From the NCBI GenBank assembly GCA_902478995.1, contig CABSNF010000080.1, positions 1-8,445 on the forward strand: 8,445 bases of DNA, in the 5' to 3' direction. The translations under genes and the position numbers were made by a program. This document shows, in pieces, positions 6,929 to 8,445 of the stretch. Under the pieces are notes generated by a model, which saw only the letters and a program-made list of their open reading frames with translations, did not search any database and had not been told where the DNA came from. Source of the DNA: an uncultured Collinsella sp. (GTDB lineage Bacteria > Actinomycetota > Coriobacteriia > Coriobacteriales > Coriobacteriaceae). Each line of letters opens with the position of its first letter. The first letter of the stretch is position 1.

Positions 6929-6966
6929 AACGTGCCGCACGCGCCACTTGGCACGTGCGGCACGTT
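6929..6966. repeat. 17-bp-stem inverted repeat between metH and the UPF0210 gene
   Basis: AACGTGCCGCACGCGCC (6929-6945) pairs with GGCACGTGCGGCACGTT (6950-6966) around the 4-nt loop ACTT. The single irregular pair is C·A in a rightward transcript but G·U in a leftward one. Only two T residues follow on the plus strand, whereas a leftward transcript would continue into UUUUGG. It may still end or stabilise the metH mRNA. Alternatively it may be an operator, because the right arm runs into the -10-like TAGAAT at 6966-6971. Confidence 0.55.
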
Positions 6967-6971
6967 AGAAT
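6966..6971 (+). promoter_or_regulatory. Possible -10 box of the UPF0210 gene
   Basis: TAGAAT lies 40 nt upstream of the chosen start, and its first base is the last base of the long inverted repeat. No good -35 hexamer is found at 16-18 nt; TTGGCA at 6948-6953 is only 12 nt away. It is a weak call, supported mainly by its position in the gap after metH. Confidence 0.25.
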
Positions 6972-7011
6972 AGAAAAGACTATGCTCGTTTTGGCAGATA
7001 GGAGCGCAAGG

Positions 7012-8376
7012 ATGGCGATCACGCCCGCAGAAATCGCGGAAACCCGCGGCATGGTTGAGGAGCAGAACCTCGACATCAGGACCATCACCATGGGTGTTTC
7101 GCTCATGGGTTGCGGTGACGAGAACCTCGACCACATGTGCACGAAGATCTACGACCACGTGACGCACACGGCTGAGCATCTGGTCGAGACCGCCGAGAAC
7201 CTCGAGCGCGAGTACGGCATCCCCATCGTCAACAAGCGCGTTTCCGTCACCCCGGTGGCGCAGATCGCCGCATGCTGCAAGGATGAGGACCTCACCCCCA
7301 TCGCGCACGCCCTCGACCGCGCGGCAGAGACGCTCGGCATCGATTACCTGGGCGGCTTCTCCGCACTCGTCCAGAAGGGCATCGGCGACGCCGACCGCCG
7401 CGTCATCCAGTCCATCCCCCAGGCGCTCGCCACCACGAGCCGTGTCTGCTCCAGCGTCAACGTCGCCAGCCTGCGCGCCGGTATCAACATGGACGCCGTG
7501 CTCATGGCCGCCCAGACCATCATCGATGCCGCCAAGCTCACGGCCGACCAGGACTCCGTCGGCGCTTCCAAATTTGTCTGCTTTGCCAACATGGTCGAGG
7601 ACTCCCCGTTTATGGCGGGCGCCGTCCACGGCGGTGGCGAGGCCGACGCCGTCATCAACGTTGGCGTCTCGGGCCCCGGCGTTATGGCTGCTGCCTTGGA
7701 GACGCTCCCCGACTCCGCCTCGATGATGGAGGTTGCCGAGAAGATCAAGCAGACCGCCTTTAAGATCACCCGTGCCGGCGAGCTCATGAGCCGCGAGGCC
7801 GCCCATCGCCTGGGTGTCGAGAAGGGCATTGTCGACCTGTCGCTGGCTCCCACGCCCGCCATCGGCGACTCCGTTGCCCGTATCCTCGAGATCATCGGCG
7901 TGGGCACCTGCGGCGGCCCGGGCACGACCTGCGCGCTCGCCATGCTCAACGATGCCGTCAAGAAGGGCGGCGTCATGGCCAGTTCCAGCGTGGGCGGTCT
8001 CTCTGGCGCCTTTATCCCCGTGTCCGAGGATGCCGGCATGATCGCCGCCGTCGAGGCCGGCGCGCTTTCGCTCGAGAAGCTCGAGGCCATGACCTGCGTG
8101 TGCTCCGTTGGCCTGGACATGATCGCCATCCCCGGCGACACTCCGGTCGAGACCATCGCCGGCATCATCGCCGACGAGATGGCCATCGGCGTCATCAACA
8201 ACAAGACCACGGCCGTCCGCGTGATTCCCGCCATTGGCAAGGGCGTGGGCGACTGCGTCGAGTACGGTGGTCTGTTCGGCCGTGCGCCCATCATGCCGGT
8301 GAACCCCAACGCCGGCACCGTGCTTGCTCACCGCGGCGGACGCTTCCCGGCGCCGCTGAACTCGCTGAAGAACTAG
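7012..8376 (+). CDS. UPF0210 / DUF711 family protein (PFL-like fold), function unknown
   Basis: The 454-residue protein has the usual length of the UPF0210 family (about 450). The N-terminal signature is clear: ITMGVSLMGCGDEN (about residues 25-38) followed by REYGIPIVNKRVSVTPVAQIA (about 65-85), very like streptococcal SP_0239. Glycine-rich stretches later (GAVHGGGEADAVINVGVSGPGV, GTCGGPGTTCALAMLNDAVKKGG) also fit. The fold is classed with pyruvate formate-lyase-like enzymes, but no glycyl-radical RVxGY-type motif is visible, so enzymatic activity is unproven. The start at 7012 follows AGGAG by 7 nt. In-frame ATGs at 6955 and 6982 lack a ribosome binding site, and the first lies within the inverted repeat. 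No signal peptide or membrane segment is seen. In many genomes this family is paired with a small ACT-domain protein (UPF0237). That partner is not next to it here. Confidence 0.93.
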   Translation: MAITPAEIAETRGMVEEQNLDIRTITMGVSLMGCGDENLDHMCTKIYDHVTHTAEHLVETAENLEREYGIPIVNKRVSVTPVAQIAACCKDEDLTPIAHALDRAAETLGIDYLGGFSALVQKGIGDADRRVIQSIPQALATTSRVCSSVNVASLRAGINMDAVLMAAQTIIDAAKLTADQDSVGASKFVCFANMVEDSPFMAGAVHGGGEADAVINVGVSGPGVMAAALETLPDSASMMEVAEKIKQTAFKITRAGELMSREAAHRLGVEKGIVDLSLAPTPAIGDSVARILEIIGVGTCGGPGTTCALAMLNDAVKKGGVMASSSVGGLSGAFIPVSEDAGMIAAVEAGALSLEKLEAMTCVCSVGLDMIAIPGDTPVETIAGIIADEMAIGVINNKTTAVRVIPAIGKGVGDCVEYGGLFGRAPIMPVNPNAGTVLAHRGGRFPAPLNSLKN

Positions 8377-8445
8377 CTGAGGGGTTCGGGCGGGAGTCCC
8401 GGGGAGGGCAAATATATAAGGTCGCCTGCTCGGACAGTCCTGACT
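8377..8445. other. Non-coding tail after the UPF0210 gene
   Basis: This 69-bp stretch starts G-rich, with CGGG/CCCG able to pair weakly (8388-8401), then has an AT-rich patch with TATATAA (8413-8419). No T-run terminator and no ORF are seen. The AT patch may be a -10 region for a gene beyond the window. Confidence 0.3.

Noticed and set aside
5089..8331. A 1080-codon open frame on the minus strand opposite metH and the UPF0210 gene
   Set aside because: It is antisense to two well-recognised proteins, has low-complexity Gly/Asp/His/Val-rich composition typical of the complementary frame of GC-rich genes, and spans the inter-gene gap without any recognisable domain.
8420..8445. Start of a structured RNA at the right edge
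   Set aside because: GGAC/GTCC is a small palindrome, but too little sequence remains to match any RNA family.

Overview
The window is a GC-rich bacterial chromosome segment. Its gene content (type III glutamine synthetase, a B12-dependent methionine branch whose methionine synthase activation domain is a separate protein, and a UPF0210/DUF711 protein), its strong GAGG-type ribosome binding sites and its codon use suggest an anaerobic, gut-type actinobacterium of the Coriobacteriia, probably close to Collinsella. The lineage is inferred from protein flavour, not from a database search.

Layout. Positions 1-91 hold a run of four short-loop palindromes that looks like a REP-type or IS200/IS605-end-like repeat. 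Next come a strong leftward terminator (95-130) and a leftward type III glutamine synthetase gene (161-2248). A 426-bp, comparatively AT-rich divergent control region (2249-2674) follows. It carries a GlnR-box-like array in front of the glutamine synthetase gene, three copies of an 8-mer (TTGATTGG), and a perfect dyad on the metF side. Rightward from 2675 is a tight three-gene operon: metF (methylenetetrahydrofolate reductase), a stand-alone methionine synthase activation-domain protein with a C-terminal cysteine cluster, and a MetH lacking its own activation domain. After a 108-bp gap containing a 17-bp-stem hairpin comes a UPF0210/DUF711 family gene (7012-8376). The last 69 bp are non-coding.

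How the genes work together. MetF makes 5-methyl-THF. MetH uses it through cobalamin to methylate homocysteine to methionine. The small middle protein probably does the reductive, AdoMet-dependent rescue of inactive cob(II)alamin that is done in cis by the C-terminal domain of E. coli MetH. The three genes are joined by a TAATG stop/start overlap and by a Shine-Dalgarno that overlaps the preceding stop codon, so their expression is probably coupled. Glutamine synthetase is a separate nitrogen-assimilation unit read from the opposite strand. The UPF0210 gene has no known function and no visible functional tie to its neighbours.

The enzymes themselves are recognisable families. The parts most worth a second look are the divergent control region, the palindrome cluster at the left edge and the split MetH/activator arrangement. 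No RNA gene, CRISPR array, complete mobile element or clearly new system was seen.
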